From Haematobia irritans (taxonomy: Eukaryota; Arthropoda; Insecta; Diptera; Muscidae): DNA of 64,000 bases. Location of the stretch: assembly GCF_050003625.1 (NCBI RefSeq), contig NC_134400.1, forward strand, positions 64,046,241 through 64,110,240, written 5' to 3'. The notes below the pieces were generated by a model. That model did not search any database. It was not told the origin of the DNA and saw only the letters and a program-made list of their open reading frames with translations. The number at the start of each line of letters is the position of its first letter. Position 1 is the first letter of the stretch. This document shows, piece after piece, positions 1 through 10,425 of the stretch. A program made the position numbers and the translations under genes.

Positions 1-582
1 ATAAAATTTTGACAAAAATTTTTATAGAAATAAACTTTTGACAAAATTTTCTATAGAAATAAAATCTTGGTATATTATTTTTGGCTTGAGTGGCAACCAT
101 GACTATGAACCGAATAAAATTTGAAAAAAAAATTTCTATAGAAATAAAATTTTGACAATGATGAAAATTTTGTTATGAACCGAATAAAATTTTAACAAAA
201 TTTTCTCTAGAAATAAAATTTTGACAAAATTTTCTATAGAAATAAAATTTTGGTAGATTATTTTTGGCTCTAGTGGCAACCATGATTATGAACCGATATG
301 GACCAATTTTTGTGTGATTGGACCTATTTTGGTATGGTTGTTAGCGACCATATACTAACACCACGTTCCTAATTTGAACCGGATCGAATGAATTTTGCTC
401 CTCCAAGAGGCTCCGGAGGTCAAATCTGGAGAACGTTTTATATGGGGGCTATATATAATTATGGACCGATATGGACCAATTCTGGCACGGTTGTTAAATA
501 TCATATACTAACATCATGTTCCAAATTACAAACGGATTGGATGAAATTTGCTTCTCTTGGAGACTTCGCAAGCCAATTTTTG
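1..582 (+). repeat. Dispersed muscid-type repeat, left part
   Basis: Bases 1-270 are degenerate ~29-bp units built on 'aaattttctatagaaat' and 'aaaattttgac'. Bases 270-582 switch to a second module with phrases such as 'tatatgggggctatatat' and 'ggaccgatatggaccaa'. The same second module recurs at 9851-10310 on this strand and, inverted and tandem, at 18365-19320. I recall this composite repeat from muscid fly genomes. The stop-rich ORF at 388-618 within it is not a gene. It ends where the LTR element begins. Confidence 0.75.
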
Positions 583-590
583 GAAATTTT

Positions 591-1992
591 TGGAAGAATT
601 TGCCATCTACACAGCTGAGAAAAAAAACCACAGTGCTACAATTATAGTTAAACGAAGCATTAGTACTTTTTAAAAATTTTGTTTAAGAAATCATTTCCCT
701 GATCAGAAGAAGAAAATTTTAATTTTGAGCTTATTAAAAATCAATAATCTAAACCAATAATTTAATCTAATTTTTTTTTGCATTTCCGTAATGGACAAAA
801 ATCTAACAACTTAATTTAATTGCTTAATTCCGTCCACAACTAAATTATTTTGTATTAAATCAATTGAAGTTTGATTCGAACATTTTCGTGTTCTTTAACT
901 TAGTTGTTAAAATAATTAATTATAAAATAAGTATATCTTAAATGCTTAATCCCAAAAGCTTATTAGCTAATTTGGTTATAATTATCGATTTTTATAATTT
1001 TAGTTTTACAAATGAACGAACATGGTAATTCTTTTCATGATCTTGTAGAATAGTGTAACTGAGAATATTTCTTGAATACTCTACAAACCAAAAACAACTA
1101 TAGTAAGTCTTAAACCATAAACAACACGTTGCGTCAAGCCAAAGCTAAACTCTTTAAAATAACATAATTTATCATTAGCACGATTCCACATCGAACTTGC
1201 TGGAGGCCTTCAACAAACGTCGATGGAGCGTTAAATAAAGTGAGTACTAATGATCATTAGCCCTTTAGAGAAAAGCAAACATAAAAAAAAACATAATTCG
1301 CGAAAGAGATTTCGTAATCGTTGTTAATGGTAAATTTTTTTTTTTTTTGCAATGTTACATGTTTCATTTGTCCTTTCATTCGTAAACAAGCCTGTAGAAT
1401 ATTAAATGATTCTGTTGTATGCTTATTGCGCTACCATTTTAAAATAAACATATTTTGGCTTTAGACTAAGATTGATACATACTCGTATATATATTTTTTT
1501 TCATTAATTAAATTCTAGTTTGAATCCATTAAATACTTAATTAGAAAAATATATGTAAGATAAGATCAGAGCTTGAATCATTATCTTATAATTGAAATTC
1601 TTATTAATAAAATCTAAATATGAATTTTGAAATGAAATTCTTTTGAATTTGAGAAAGAGACTACATGATGGTTTGGTAATTTTTTTTATTGTATTTTCTT
1701 GGCAAATATGTGGTAAGGCTGTGATAGAACATCAGAGTAGGGGTTCTGGAATGAATGCCTGCGGGACCAGGACAATGGTTAGGGAGGGATATCCCGCATA
1801 TATCTCGAGACATCTTAGAGATAATTAGGATATGAATGAGCCATTTTTTTATTTTTGTCATACAAATGTAGTTTAACATTTCGGGTAGTTTTTTCAGAAA
1901 TAGTCTTACAATATTCTATGCCATAATAGTTATACTAAATAGGGAGTCAAAATATATATATACACTTTTTTTGTAATTTACCTAAACCTTGT
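591..1992 (+). repeat. 5' LTR of gypsy-type element
   Basis: The sequence from 'tggaagaatttgccatctac' to '...tttgtaatttac' is repeated almost exactly at 8306-9672. Differences are few (for example a ~30-bp stretch after position 735 missing from the 3' copy, and scattered substitutions). The LTR is unusually long (~1.4 kb). ORFs inside it (1643-1828, 1661-1879) are mirrored in the 3' LTR and have no recognisable product. Confidence 0.85.
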
Positions 1993-2217
1993 ACAGGAAG
2001 AACTAACACACATTCTATAGACAAGTCTTGATTATTACTCATTTATTCCTATTAATTTTAATCTATCCAGCACCCACTGCTAAAGAAAATACATTTTTGA
2101 TGAACATTGTGTCGAAAATAAACATAAAAAAATAATAATAATAATAAAAAAAAAAAAAAACAAATATTATATATAAAGAATACATTTTGCGATTTTTTTT
2201 TTTGTTACAAATACAAA
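1993..2217 (+). other. Gypsy 5' leader
   Basis: Non-coding leader between the 5' LTR and the gag start, ending in A-rich and T-rich tracts. I could not match a tRNA primer-binding site next to the LTR, which is one reason the LTR edge is uncertain. Confidence 0.5.
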
Positions 2218-3852
2218 ATGTCTATACCCCGATCTCCCATTAACCCATCAGGGGATATGAACGATACATCCAATATAATTTTTGCGATATGTTCCAATAG
2301 TATGTCAGAAGAGCAGGAGTGTATAGTTTTGGCTCAATGTAGTCATAGCTTTCATCGGAATTGCATTGAGAATCTCCTTTCTCATTCCGCTGAATGCCCT
2401 ATATGTAAACGGCCGTGTGAGTTGTCCGAACTTTGCAGTATGCCCGTATCTTCTCAGTTAACTCATTCCCTGCAAAATGAATCGGAAAAGACAATCGATG
2501 CTACATCTCATCAGCACACAAAGATATCGAAAACGGCCTATAGAGGCAAGAGTCGAGGTGCCATATCTAAACAATACAATACGCGAAGTTCCAAAAACTT
2601 CTTTCAGGATCAAAACCAGCTTATTGACTGGCCTTCGGCAAATAATTCTGGCATAGGCTTATTGAACGAGGTAGACCCATCCTTGATTGGGGATGCCAGG
2701 ACTGATCATCGAACTCAAAATAAGATTTATACTCCGATCAGGGCAACAAATTTTGACCCAATGGTACTGAACCAGATGATTGAGAGTACTGTTACACGTA
2801 TTTTGAGTAATTTGAATATCAATAAGGAAACCCCTGACAACCGAAATAGTACCGGAGGTACAAATATTATTCGACCTGATACGGGTGATAATGTTTGTAA
2901 CCATGGGACATCGGATTCCCCACGGTTATCCACACAGGGTGGACCGCCACCGATGTATAATTCGAACTTTGCCGCGAATCCTGTCACCGGCAGCCACGAA
3001 CATTTTTCTTTAAGGGCGGATAAGATCACATCCATTATAAGAAATTGGAACCTTAGGTTCGATGGGTCGGCCCAAGGTCTAAGTGTCGACGAATTCTTAT
3101 ACAGGGTTAGGTCATTAACAGCCGATAATTTTGATAATGATTTTTCCGTCATATGTAGGAATATTACCATACTTTTGGCGGGAAAAGCACAGGCCTGGTT
3201 TTGGAGATACAACAAACAGGTCGAATCGGTTGTATGGGACGATTTTTGTGTTGCTATAAGATACCAATTTAAAGATTTTAGAACCGATTTTGACATCCGC
3301 GAGGAACTTCGCAGCCGGAAACAAAAGTCAGGCGAGAGTTTTGAGACCTTTTACGAATCGATTTCTAGTATGCTAGACCGGTTGAGTTGTCCGATTTCGG
3401 AGGAGGATTTGATAGAGATCATTACAAGAAATTTACGTCCGGAGATACGTCATGAACTTTTATATGTTCCCATACTATCAATGGCCCATCTTCGCAAACT
3501 GGTACAGATGAGGGAGAATTTATTATGTAATGATCTCCTTCGAAGTACATCTCACAGATTCTCGAACGCCCCTCAGCGAAGAAATGTGGCGGAGTTGAAT
3601 TTCGGCGGAGAATCCGAATTAAAGTTAGGCGAAGAAGATTTATCAATTGAAGCTGTTCACCTAAGTGGCAACCCACCAAAGTGCTGGACTTGCAAGGGAT
3701 CCGGACACTTTTGGGAGGACTGTTTAGGGGATAGAAATATTTTTTGCTACGGTTGTGGAGCAAAAAATACTTATAAACCAAATTGTGTGACCTGTTCTTC
3801 AAGACGAATCTCCAAGAATTTTCATAACCCGAATCTGACAAAAAATCAATAG
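2218..3852 (+). CDS. Gag polyprotein with N-terminal RING-like finger
   Basis: 544-residue structural protein of the gypsy element. Residues ~22-63 form a RING-H2 pattern: C25, C41, H43, H46, C49, C60 and C63 are in place, but the expected first cysteine is F22. A Ser/Thr/Asn-rich linker follows, then a capsid-like retrotransposon Gag region (~residues 260-430) containing the 'AQAWFWRY' and 'ESFETFYESI' type motifs of this family. A perfect CCHC knuckle (C-x2-C-x4-H-x4-C) starts near residue 489, and a second knuckle just after has Thr where His is expected. Gag packages the RNA into cytoplasmic particles. A RING at the N-terminus is unusual for Gag, and an E3-ligase-like role would be pure inference. 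The start ATG follows an A/T-rich leader, and no earlier in-frame ATG was noted. Confidence 0.85.
   Translation: MSIPRSPINPSGDMNDTSNIIFAICSNSMSEEQECIVLAQCSHSFHRNCIENLLSHSAECPICKRPCELSELCSMPVSSQLTHSLQNESEKTIDATSHQHTKISKTAYRGKSRGAISKQYNTRSSKNFFQDQNQLIDWPSANNSGIGLLNEVDPSLIGDARTDHRTQNKIYTPIRATNFDPMVLNQMIESTVTRILSNLNINKETPDNRNSTGGTNIIRPDTGDNVCNHGTSDSPRLSTQGGPPPMYNSNFAANPVTGSHEHFSLRADKITSIIRNWNLRFDGSAQGLSVDEFLYRVRSLTADNFDNDFSVICRNITILLAGKAQAWFWRYNKQVESVVWDDFCVAIRYQFKDFRTDFDIREELRSRKQKSGESFETFYESISSMLDRLSCPISEEDLIEIITRNLRPEIRHELLYVPILSMAHLRKLVQMRENLLCNDLLRSTSHRFSNAPQRRNVAELNFGGESELKLGEEDLSIEAVHLSGNPPKCWTCKGSGHFWEDCLGDRNIFCYGCGAKNTYKPNCVTCSSRRISKNFHNPNLTKNQ
3840..3846 (+). promoter_or_regulatory. -1 ribosomal frameshift heptamer (A AAA AAT)
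   Basis: In the gag frame the codons read acA-AAA-AAT-CAA-TAG, so the slippery heptamer A_AAA_AAT lies immediately before the gag stop at 3850-3852. Slipping back one base enters the pol frame, which is open from 3828 onward. This matches the X_XXY_YYZ rule for -1 frameshifting used by many retroelements. No downstream pseudoknot was assessed. Confidence 0.7.
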
Positions 3853-5568
3853 AAGCTCAAAATTTTAATTATGAACATGATCACAATATATTTCAGCATG
3901 GGAATAAAAATGTTAGGAATGAAAGTGATGAAGTTAAAGATGACAGAAATAATAATGTTTCGATTTTAAGACGTGAAAATGTTGGGGACAAGACTTTGCC
4001 AACATTACATCCTATTTTGCCTTATCATCAGAAGTGGGCGCAATATATTACTAAACGCAACCAAATTTTCGAAGTTCCTGTAAGTTCTTCTGCCATTTCA
4101 GTCCCAAAGCGATCAACCGTTAGGTTACGTCGATATTACAGAAATAGGAAACAATCGTCAAAATATATTATCTCGACTATAATGAATGACCCTAAGGACC
4201 ACCGATATTACGCTAAGGTTACTTTTCTTAATTTTTCGGAACATGGCCTCCTAGACACCGGTGCCAACGTAACTTGTATAGGCTCCGATTTAGCGAAACA
4301 TGATTTTTCGAAGTACCATGAATACCAACTATGGAAATCTTCAGTGAGTACGGCAGATGGTAGTTTTCAGAAAGTTTCAGGGTATCTTGATGTGGATATT
4401 ATTTTTAGAGATAAATCCAGAAGACTCAGGATATTGATTGTCCCCACTCTTTGTCAAAGACTGATTTTAGGTTTGGATTTTTGGAAGGAATTCCAATTAG
4501 CCCCTGACATATTTGAGTCAGTAATGGTCTCACGTCCATCCGTTAGCGAAGAAATGTCCAATGTCCTGTCAGATTTGTCCGTTAACCAAGAGTCCGTCAA
4601 GTCCGCCAGCTGTATGGATTTGAACGAATCAAATGATTCAATCAATAGTCAGTACCCCCTCACTCAAAGCCAACTCATCCAGTTAGAAGCTGTCAAGCAG
4701 CTTTTCCCAAATTTTGAAAAACAAGGGTTGGGAAGGACCTGCTTAATTAAGCATGAGATTGACGTTGGAACTGCCAAGCCAATCAAACAAAGGTTCTATC
4801 CAGTCTCTCCAGCTGTTGAGAAACTGATGTTTCAAGAGATCGATAGGATGTTGGCGATGGGAGTGATAGAGCCATCAACATCGGCATGGAGTTCTCCCAT
4901 GCGTTTGGTTATCAAACCAAATAAAGTCCGTCTATGCCTCGACGCCAGAAAATTAAACGCGGTTACAAAAAAAGACGCTTATCCATTACCCAGCATTGAA
5001 GGGATATTCGCACGCCTTCCAAAAGCAAACCTAATCTCAAAACTAGACTTAAAGGACGCTTTCTGGCAAATCGGCCTAGCCGATGACGCGAAACCACTTA
5101 CAGCGTTCACAGTCCCGGGCCGGCCATTATACCAATTTGTGGTTATGCCGTTCGGGCTGTGCAACGCTCCACAAACAATGTGTCGTTTGATGGACGAACT
5201 GATACCAGCAGATCTACGACACTCTGTTTTCGGCTACCTCGATGATCTGATAGTAGTTTCAGAGGATTTTCCTACCCATTTGGCTGCTCTGGTTAGAATA
5301 GCGGACCAATTTCGAAAAGCCAATTTAACTTTGAACATTTCGAAAAGCCATTTTTATGTGACGGAGGTTAGATATTTAGGTTTCGTAATAGGGCATGGGG
5401 GTCTGAAAACAGATCCTGGGAAAATCGATGCCATCCTGGCATGGCCCATACCTAAAAACCTTAAGCAGGTTAGAGGGTTTTTGGGTCTGACAGGCTGGTA
5501 TCGTCGATTTATCAATAATTTTTCCACGGTGGTTTTTCCAATTACAGAACTTTTGAAAACGAAGAGTA

Positions 5569-5641
5569 GGTTAGGTTAGGTTAAAGTGGCAGCCCGATTA
5601 AATTTCAGGCTCACTTAGACTATTCAGTCCATTGTGATACC
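5569..5641 (-). mobile_element. 5'-truncated LOA-like LINE tail inserted in pol
   Basis: 73 bp beginning with three 'ggtta' units and ending '...attgtgatacc'. Its reverse complement matches the last ~73 bp of the LINE at 20546-25459, including 'gactgaatagtctaagtgag' and 'cgggctgccacttta'. It is flanked by an exact 10-bp target duplication 'acgaagagta' (5559-5568 and 5642-5651). It fits the LINE tail better than the SINE tail because it retains 'ttaatcgggctgccacttta'. Confidence 0.9.
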
Positions 5642-7391
5642 ACGAAGAGTAAATTTACATGGACACCGGAGGCTGACCTGGCATTTCTCCATATTAAACG
5701 ATTATTAACCACAGCTCCTGTCCTTATAAATCCTGATTTCACAAAGAAATTTTTTATTCATTGTGATGCTAGTGATTTTGGGATTGGAGCTGTGTTAGTG
5801 CAGCTCGACGTGGATGGAAACGAAAGACCAGTGGCATATATGTCGAAAAAATTGAACTCTTCCCAAAGGAATTATAGTGTGACAGAGCGGGAATGCTTAG
5901 CCGCACTTGAAGCTGTCAAGCGATTCCGATGCTACATTGAACTTCAAGAATTCGAGATCATAACAGATCACTCGAGTCTTGTGGTTGATGGGACAATCGG
6001 ATTTAACAGGGAGACTCGCACGATGGGCGTTCAAATTACAAGGTTATAGGTTCTCAGTCAGTCACCGAAAGGGTAAAGAAAATATTGTACCTGACGCCTT
6101 GTCGCGCATGCACTGTGATGGCATTTCTTCTTCCGATCTCTCGGAGCCAGAAATAGACTTGAGTTCGGTCCACTTCTTAGATCCTGACTATAGAGCTTTG
6201 AAGGATAAGATTTCTTCAAGTCCTTCCCAATATCCCGATATACGAGTTGTCGACGGCTTTGTCTACATTAGAACAGATCACTATGAAGGATATCGGGATC
6301 AAGAAATTAGAGCATGGAAACTTTGGATTCCATTACAACTTCGAACTGGTTTAATTTGCAGGTTTCATAACACCAGTATGACATGTCATGGAGGCATGGC
6401 TAAGACTTCAGAACTTATCCGAAGAAAGTTTTATTGGCCTGGCCTCATAAAGGATGTCAGGGACTACATTAGTCGGTGCGAAGTTTGTAAAGCCACGAAG
6501 GCTCCGAACCAGGTTATGCGTCCCGAGATTGGAAAGGCTATATTGTCAGAGCGTCCCTTTCAAAGAATATACGTGGATATCCTAGGTCCTTATCCTGGAA
6601 GTAGAAGCGGGCATATTGGCCTTTTGATTGTCCTGGACCATCTATCGAAATTTCATTGGCTTTGCTCTTTGCGAAAATTTACGGCTACTGCCATTAAAGA
6701 TTTCTTATTGAAACATATATTCCACATTTACGGCGTGCCGGAATTTTTAGTCAGTGATAATGGGTCGCAATTTAAAGCCAATTAATTCAACGCTTTTCTT
6801 ACAACTTTAGGCATTAAACATGTGTATACCGCGCTCTATTCCCCACAATCGAATGCGTCAGAACGGGTGAATCGCTCAATAATTGCGGGGATTAGAACCT
6901 TTTTAAAGTCAGATCAGAAGCTGTGGGATGAGAACCTCAGTTTAATTAGTTGTGCTCTCAGAAGTTCCATGCATCAGGCGATACAGGTATCTCCATACCA
7001 CGCCCTATTCGGGTTCGATATGGTGACACATGGTAGTTCATATCAACTCTTGAGGAATATTGAACACCTAGATGAGCCTATGTTCCCTTTGGAACGCGAC
7101 GACAAGCTTAAACTTTTACGATCAAATATTCGAAAGCATATTGAGGAGGCGTATAACAAGAATAAGACCCAATACAATCTACGAGCTAGACCAATTTCGT
7201 TTTCGGTAGGCCAAGAGGTATTTCGAAGAAATTTCGCTCAAAGTTCAGCCGCGAAGAACTTTAATTCTAAGTTAGCTCCCCTTTTTCTAAAGGCCAAAAT
7301 CAAGGAAAAAGTTGGCACAAATTATTAAATCCTTGAAGATTTGGAGGGCAAGGTAATAGGGACTTTTCATGGTAAAGATTTACGCCCATGA

Positions 7392-8305
7392 CAACATATT
7401 TCCAATTAATATTGTCACCAATTGGTCAATATTACTTGGTTTTGTAATAATATTTTTTTTTCACAAACACTAAAAAAAAAATCAAAATCGATTAATTCAC
7501 AAATGTTAAACTTTACAAAATGTCATATTCTATTGCTAATTTTATTGATTTGTATACAATTTCCAATAACTAGTCCTATTCCATTTATTATTATTTCTCT
7601 ACTGCGATTAAATAATTTTTTTTAAAGTTGAAATTAACGTTATAAATTTTTCGATTTACTCCGAATTTTATAATCAGATGAATGTGGCAATACCATTCCT
7701 TTGCAAGCTTTTTATGCATTTTTGTTCCTCTCGCTTTCGTACTGTGCTAGCTGTCAAGCAAGATCACATTTTTTCAGTGGTATCGTTCGACCATATAGTA
7801 TAGAGAAAATTCTTTCTTCGACGGAGATTCGAGCAATAAAGTCACATAAAATCTCATAAATTGCCATAAATCGGTTCGAACGGGATCATTTTTTTTATTT
7901 AAAAGTACAGTCTAGAAATTAGACTTAACTTAAGAAAACGAAAATTTTAAACATAAAATTATATATATTTTTAACTCTATAAATCGGCTTTAATTATAAG
8001 AAAACTCTATTGGCAGGTAATTATAGCAGTGATTTGGTGAATAAATAAAGAAGTTTCAAAAAAATATAATTCTAATAAATTTTAGAAATCAAATGCGAAA
8101 CCATCAGTGAATTTGATATAAATTTACATACCCCCCGTGGTAGTCCCACAAATTCACATGGCTACAACTCCCATTCTGACGAGGGGAGACTACGCGGGGG
8201 ACACACATTTTAATCAACCAACTCTTTATTTGGTGCTTATTTGGCGGTCCGCATAGAAAACGAGAGAGACAATTTTATAGTGCCCATTTAATGCCTGAAA
8301 ATTTT
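7392..8305 (+). other. Gypsy 3' internal non-coding region
   Basis: AT-rich stretch between pol and the 3' LTR with no env-like ORF. It holds a GC-richer patch at 8130-8200 and a short purine run near 8265. The polypurine tract could not be pinned down. Confidence 0.5.
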
Positions 8306-9672
8306 TGGAAGAATTTGCCATCTACATAGCTGAGAAAAAAAACCACAGTGCTACAATTATAGTTAAACGAAGCATTAGTACTTTTTAAACATTTTGTTTA
8401 AGAAATCATTTCCCTGATCAGAAGAAGAAAATTTTAATTTTGAGCTTATTAAAATTTTTTTTTGCATTTCCGTAATGGACAAAAATCTAACAACTTAATT
8501 TAATTGCTTAATTCCGTCCACAACTAAATTATTTTGTATTAAATCAATTGAAGTTTGATTCGAACATTTTCGTGTTCTTTAACTTAGTTGTTAAAATAAT
8601 TAATTATAAAATAAGTATATCTTAAATGCTTAATCCCAAAAGCTTATTAGCTAATTTGGTTATAATTATCGATTTTTATAATTTTAGTTTTACAAATGAA
8701 CGAACATGGTAATTCTTTTCATGATCTTGTAGCATACTGTAACTGAGAATATTTCTTGAATACTCTACAAACCAAAAACAACTATAGTAAGTCTTAAACC
8801 ATAAACAACACGTTGCGTCAAGCCAAAGCTAAACTCTTTAAAATAACATAATTTATCATTAGCACGATTCCACATCGAACTTGCTGGAGGCCTTCAACAA
8901 ACGTCGATGGAGCGTTAAATAAGGTGAGTACTAATGATCATTAGCCCTTTAGAGAAAAGCAAACATAAAAAAAAAACATAATTCGCGAAAGAGATTTCGT
9001 AATCGTTGTTAATGGTAAATTTTTTTTTTTTTGCAATGTTACATGTTTCATTTGTCCTTTCATTCGTAAACAAGCCTGTAGAATATTAAATGATTCTGTT
9101 GTATGCTTATTGCGCTACCATTTTAAAATAAACATATTTTGGCTTTAGACTAAGATTGATACATACTCGTATATATATTTTTTTTTTCATTAATTAAATT
9201 CTAGTTTGAATCCATTCAATACTTAATTAGAAAAATATATGTAAGATAAGATCAGAGCTTGAATCATTATCTTATAATTGAAATTCTTATTAATAAAATC
9301 TAAATAAGAATTTTGAAATGAAATTCTTTTGAATTTGAGAAAGAGACTACATGATGGTTTGGTAATTTTTTTTTATTGTATTTTCTTAGCAAATATGTGG
9401 TAAGGCTGTGATAGAACATCAGAGTAGGGGTTCTGGAATGAATGCCTGCGGGACCAGGACAATGGTTAGGGAGGGATATCCCGCATATATCTCGAGACAT
9501 CTTAGAGATAATTAGGATATGAATGAGCCATTTTTTTATTTTTGTCATACATATGTAGTTTAACATTTCGGGTAGTTTTTTCAGAAATAGCCTTACAATA
9601 TTCTATGCCATAATAGTTATACTAAATAGGGAGTCTAAAATATATATACTTTTTTTGTAATTTACTATTCTT
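8306..9672 (+). repeat. 3' LTR of gypsy-type element
   Basis: Near-identical direct repeat of 591-1992, starting 'tggaagaatttgcc' and ending '...tttgtaatttac'. It lacks ~30 bp present in the 5' LTR around 740-770. Confidence 0.85.
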
Positions 9673-9850
9673 TCCTAAGAAGGACGCGAACCCCCCACCC
9701 GACTGAAGTTAGTTACAGAAGGCTCCCGTAGTCCCTCTCAGGTCAGAACATTGTGGTATCGACACCCTACCACCGGCAATGATTCAATTTTCGAAACTTG
9801 ATATTTTTTTATGCTATGCTTTCATATTATATCTACATGTCCTTGCCGAT
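9673..9850. other. Unassigned spacer
   Basis: Short region with a GC-richer patch (9680-9775) unlike its surroundings. No ORF or known repeat recognised. Confidence 0.3.
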
Positions 9851-10310
9851 CCTTTGGATATTTACATTACAACCAATTTTTGCATGGTTGTTAGGGACCA
9901 TATACCAACACCATATACCAAATTTCAGCCGGATCGGATGAAATATGCTTCTGTTAGAGGCTCCACAAGCCAAATCTAAGGGTCCCTTTATATGGGGGCT
10001 ATACGTAAAAGTGGACCGATATGGCCCATTTTCAATACCCATTTCGATAACAACTACTTGTGCCAAGTTTCAAGTCGATAGCTTGTTTCGTTCGGAAGTT
10101 AGCGTGATTTCAACAGACGGACGGACGGACGGACGGACGGACGGACGGACGGACATGCTTAGATCGACTCAGAATTTCACCACGACCCAGAATATATATA
10201 CTTTATGGGGTCTTAGAGCAATATTTCGATGTGTTACAAACGGAATGACAAAGTTAATATACCCCCATCCTATGATGGAGGGTATAAAAAATGGCGTTTT
10301 TAGCGGCTAA
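9851..10310 (+). repeat. Dispersed muscid-type repeat, right end
   Basis: Carries 'tatatgggggctatacgtaa', a short GACG-type tetranucleotide tract (10118-10153), 'cagaatatatatactttatg' and a terminal 'gatggagggtataaaa'. It is the same family and orientation as 1-582. The gypsy element may have landed in one original copy, but no duplication proves it. The ORF here is not a gene. Confidence 0.75.
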
Positions 10311-10425
10311 ACTCGAACTTAATACCCACCTTTACTATAAACCTTTGGTACAAACATTAAAACAATGAAATCGTATAGTTTTCACAGGGTTACTATACAA
10401 CCTTTTGTACAATTTGTAGAAAATT
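10311..10425 (+). repeat. Degenerate local repeat, left of DD37E element
   Basis: Shares 'ggtacaaacatta' and 'atagttttcacagggttact' with 11681-11930, in the same orientation. The Tc1/mariner element therefore sits within a locally duplicated, low-copy tandem sequence. Confidence 0.6.

Larger units (their letters stand above)
3828..7391 (+). pseudogene. Gypsy Pol: protease-RT-RNase H-integrase, broken
   Basis: The pol frame opens at 3828 inside the end of gag and has no need of its own ATG. Aspartic protease motif LDTGAN lies near 4250. RT follows, with 'MPFGLCNAP' and the catalytic 'YLDD' near 5235. RNase H has 'HCDASDFGIG' near 5760 and 'TDHSSL' near 5965. Integrase has an HHCC zinc domain (~6365-6495) and the core 'VDILGPYP' and 'SDNGSQF' motifs. 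A C-terminal module rich in 'VG' and 'YHGKDLRP'-like sequence ends at 7391. Breaks: a 73-bp LINE-tail insertion plus 10-bp duplication after the RT connection (5559-5651), a frameshift near 5985 in RNase H, an in-frame TAA at 6783 just after 'SDNGSQFKAN', and an in-frame TAA at 7326. The frame is otherwise well kept, so inactivation is fairly recent. Confidence 0.88.
591..9672 (+). mobile_element. Ty3/gypsy-type LTR retrotransposon
   Basis: Two long direct repeats (591-1992 and 8306-9672) flank a gag ORF and a pol region in the order protease, RT, RNase H, integrase, which is the Ty3/gypsy order. LTR edges are approximate because I could not find a clean target duplication. The integrase C-terminal style and the absence of an env ORF suggest the mdg3/blastopia/micropia side of the family, but this is a weak inference. 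Pol is dead in this copy (two in-frame stops, one frameshift, one LINE insertion). Confidence 0.88.

Noticed and set aside
1643..1879. Opposed ORFs in the 5' LTR, mirrored in the 3' LTR
   Set aside because: Overlapping frames of a non-coding LTR with no domain.
5569..5583. Interstitial telomere repeat (TTAGG)
   Set aside because: It is the tail of a truncated LINE with a target duplication.
10118..10153. GACG tetranucleotide tract as an independent microsatellite
   Set aside because: It is a regular internal part of the dispersed muscid repeat.
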